NCBI GenBank assembly: GCA_022452125.1
Contig: JAKURJ010000080.1
Coordinates: forward strand, 1-7,242
Source of the DNA: Candidatus Poseidoniaceae archaeon
Lineage (GTDB): Archaea; Thermoplasmatota; Poseidoniia; Poseidoniales; Poseidoniaceae
Reading direction: 5' to 3'
DNA length: 7,242 nucleotides
Part shown: one piece after another, positions 5,843 to 7,242 of the stretch
Position numbering within the stretch: the stretch's first letter is position 1
How the letters are laid out: every line of letters begins with the position of its first letter
Notes under the pieces: generated by a model
The model's database searches: none
Seen by the model: the letters and a program-made list of their open reading frames with translations, nothing else
Told to the model about the DNA's origin: nothing
Position numbers and translations under genes: made by a program

Positions 5843-6652
5843 TTACAACCAATCTCGAATAGTCTCAACTTGTGTTAACCAATCATCACTAGCGACATCG
5901 ATGATTGAATAATGGTCTCCCGGCACCCATACTTTCTGAACTTCGACGCCCTTGGCTTTCATAGCCCTAGCATATGATTCTGATTGAATCCAAGGAACGT
6001 CTTGGTCTGCCTTACCATGCATCAGTACGACAGAAGTCTTTGGAGGGTTGTCAACGGGATTTACTCGACGCCACAACTCCTCATTGCCCTCAGGAGCACA
6101 ACCCATCCAACGACGCACTGCATCTCCGCCATCAGACAATTTCGCATGATCTGCAGCAACAATATCTGCAATAGGTGCTTGTGCTATTGTTAGCCAAGGT
6201 TTTCTCTCAGCAACAGCTGACATCATCAGTGCCAGATGGCCCCCTGCAGAGTGGCCCAGAATCATCGAGCGTACAATGTCTATTCCCGGTAGAAGCGCAA
6301 GTTGGCCCCAAGCCCTCATTACATCAGAAAGAGTGTCCATCCAGACGCCTTCATCTCCATCTTCCCAGCCTTTGAATTCAATATTCCATGCAGCAATACC
6401 CTGTTCCGCCAAATCTTCAGCGATTGGAGCCATCAAATCAAGGGTGAATTTCTTTCTCCAGAAACCTCCGTGTATCAGCATCACACATGGTATTCCCTCG
6501 TCCTTTTGGTACGGCGATGGTTCATCCGGCATGTACAAATCAGCAAACTGCCAATCTTCAGCACCCCACTGCATGCGGTCTACTGCCAATTTTACCAACT
6601 CAAGGTGTAACTCTGCTGCGGTCTCTTGGGAAGAGAACTGTTTCACGGACAT
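5843..6652 (-). CDS. Alpha/beta hydrolase, kynurenine formamidase-like (HGGFW motif)
   Basis: A 269-residue alpha/beta hydrolase of the esterase/lipase (HGG) group. It has HGGFW (61-65) for the oxyanion hole, nucleophile Ser135 in GHSAGG, Asp216 in HGKADQDVP, and His247 in GDHYSIID, giving a complete Ser-Asp-His triad. The HGG-x-W form is the signature noted for animal and yeast kynurenine formamidase, which hydrolyses N-formylkynurenine in tryptophan breakdown. The same motif occurs in related carboxylesterases, so the substrate is uncertain. No signal peptide is visible. The ATG at 6652 lies within the end of aspS (53-base overlap) and has only AGGA directly adjacent; an ATG at 6574 (residue 27, before MQWGAEDWQFADLY) would give a 243-residue protein without overlap. 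The core starts near residue 28, so both starts are possible. The AMSDH-like ALDH in the same cassette makes a kynurenine-related role more plausible. Confidence 0.8.
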   Translation of the reverse strand: MSVKQFSSQETAAELHLELVKLAVDRMQWGAEDWQFADLYMPDEPSPYQKDEGIPCVMLIHGGFWRKKFTLDLMAPIAEDLAEQGIAAWNIEFKGWEDGDEGVWMDTLSDVMRAWGQLALLPGIDIVRSMILGHSAGGHLALMMSAVAERKPWLTIAQAPIADIVAADHAKLSDGGDAVRRWMGCAPEGNEELWRRVNPVDNPPKTSVVLMHGKADQDVPWIQSESYARAMKAKGVEVQKVWVPGDHYSIIDVASDDWLTQVETIRDWL

Positions 6653-7241
6653 TCCTGGAACCGGTCAGCACCATTAGCAAACGTGCAACTCCCAATCCCC
6701 ATCCAGCGTGAGGTGGAGCTCCGTAGCGGAAACCATCTGTGTAGAATGTGAAATCCGCAGGGTCTAATTCCATGTTTCTCAAGTTCTGTTCTAAAACGTC
6801 AACATTGTGTTCTCTCTGTCCACCACTCGTCATTTCATCTCGGCCATAATTCAAATCGAATCCTCGAGACAATTGCTCGCCAGTGGAACCAAGTTCCCCG
6901 GGTACATGATGAATGTAGAATGGTTTCATCGACATTGGCCAACGAGGTAAGAAGTGGAATCCAGGATACTTCGCTGCAATAATGTCGCAATGGGACGACT
7001 CGATATCATCTCCCCATGTGATTTCAACACCAGCATCTTGAATCATCTTGATGGCGTCGCAATACTCAATCCTTGGGAATGGCAGGCTAGGGACTTCAAC
7101 GGAAATTGGTTCGTCTCCTTGGCTTGCTCGTTATTCGTTGATGATGTCGATTTGGTCTTGGTCATTTTCTGCAACCGTCTTCCATATGTGATGAATCATT
7201 CTTTCTTGAACACACATGACATCATCATCATTCATCCATGC
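6600..7241 (-). CDS. aspS: Aspartyl-tRNA synthetase, archaeal type, C-terminal part with an in-frame TAA (enters from the right edge)
   Basis: AspRS attaches aspartate to tRNA-Asp (and in some organisms also tRNA-Asn). The translated frame reads from AWMNDDDVM at the right edge through LPFPRIEYCDAIKMIQDAG, TSGGQREHNVDVLEQ and class II motif 3 (GWGLGVARLL, about 6675-6704) to the ending VLFPRDRSRVTP. It aligns end to end with the last half of the catalytic domain of archaeal AspRS such as that of Pyrococcus; motif 2 and the anticodon domain lie outside the window. One codon in this frame is TAA (7131-7133), between DIINE and RASQGDEPI, with the homologous sequence continuing in the same frame on both sides. 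If real, it would remove motif 3 and inactivate the enzyme; the next ATG downstream is at 7046. A base error or strain-specific mutation is the simplest explanation. The gene is directly upstream of, and overlaps, the hydrolase gene. Confidence 0.85.
7131..7133 (-). other. In-frame TAA stop interrupting aspS
   Basis: Thirty-six codons of clear AspRS sequence precede this TAA from the right edge, and the AspRS sequence resumes immediately after it in the same frame. No frameshift is needed to join the two halves. One base change from TAT, TAC, CAA, GAA or AAA would produce it. A tyrosine codon is an attractive original, but this is a guess. Confidence 0.85.
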
Positions 7242-7242
7242 T

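Noticed and set aside
2962..6652. A Rut-type pyrimidine degradation cluster (LLM monooxygenase plus alpha/beta hydrolase, as in RutA/RutD)
   Set aside because: The LLM protein does not follow the RutA sequence I remember, and no isochorismatase-like RutB, RutC or flavin reductase RutF is present.
6276..6677. 133-residue open frame on the plus strand opposite the hydrolase gene
   Set aside because: It is antisense to the hydrolase with its intact catalytic triad, and its composition (rich in Ser, Pro, His) is typical of a shadow frame.
7131..7133. Recoding of the aspS stop as selenocysteine or pyrrolysine
   Set aside because: Those use TGA and TAG, not TAA, and this is not a site where either residue would be expected in AspRS.
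7219..7233. Short GAT/ATC triplet repeat at the right edge
   Set aside because: It encodes consecutive Asp residues (NDDD) in AspRS at a position that is acidic in homologues; too short to be a repeat element.

Overview
The window carries eight genes, all on the minus strand and tightly packed. Read 5'->3' on that strand, from right to left, they are: the C-terminal part of an archaeal-type aspartyl-tRNA synthetase (aspS), an alpha/beta hydrolase resembling kynurenine formamidase, a short-chain dehydrogenase (SDR) with a non-canonical active site, a TPR-repeat protein, a luciferase-like flavin monooxygenase (LLM), an asparaginase II-family protein, an aldehyde dehydrogenase of the 2-aminomuconate-semialdehyde dehydrogenase (AMSDH/ALDH8A1) type, and the N-terminal part of panB. 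I see no RNA gene, insertion sequence, CRISPR array or intergenic gap longer than about 45 bases.

Likely source: the AspRS has the sequence style of the archaeal/eukaryal branch (for example TSGGQREH, and an RDRSRVTP ending like the RDRRRLTP of Pyrococcus). Several genes are preceded by GAGGTG or GGTGA Shine-Dalgarno (SD) sites. By eye the base composition is moderate to AT-leaning. A mesophilic euryarchaeote, such as a marine Thermoplasmatota/Poseidoniales lineage, is my best guess. It is an inference: archaeal-type AspRS also occurs in some bacteria.

Layout: aspS ends at 6600 and overlaps the longest start of the hydrolase by 53 bases. The later junctions are 31, 9, 42, 4, -4 and 37 bases, so the genes could form one transcription unit. 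Three downstream start sites are tied to the previous stop codon: two SDs overlap a stop, and one junction is an ATGA overlap. At the only wider internal junction (TPR/LLM) a perfect 9-bp inverted repeat covers the SD of the LLM gene.

Function: housekeeping genes (aspS, panB) flank a six-gene cassette. Its enzymes (flavin monooxygenase, two hydrolase/amidase-type proteins, SDR, semialdehyde dehydrogenase) look like the parts of an oxidative catabolic route for a nitrogen-containing, possibly aromatic or tryptophan-derived, compound. Two members point to the kynurenine branch (HGGFW hydrolase, AMSDH-like ALDH), but the other kynurenine enzymes are not in this window. The cassette does not match any complete pathway I know.

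Three proteins depart from their families at important places: Tyr->Ser and Lys->Arg in the SDR active site, Lys->Glu in the expected zinc site of the asparaginase-like protein, and an apparent 12-14 residue deletion in the ALDH. In addition, aspS contains an in-frame TAA that breaks an otherwise continuous AspRS reading frame.
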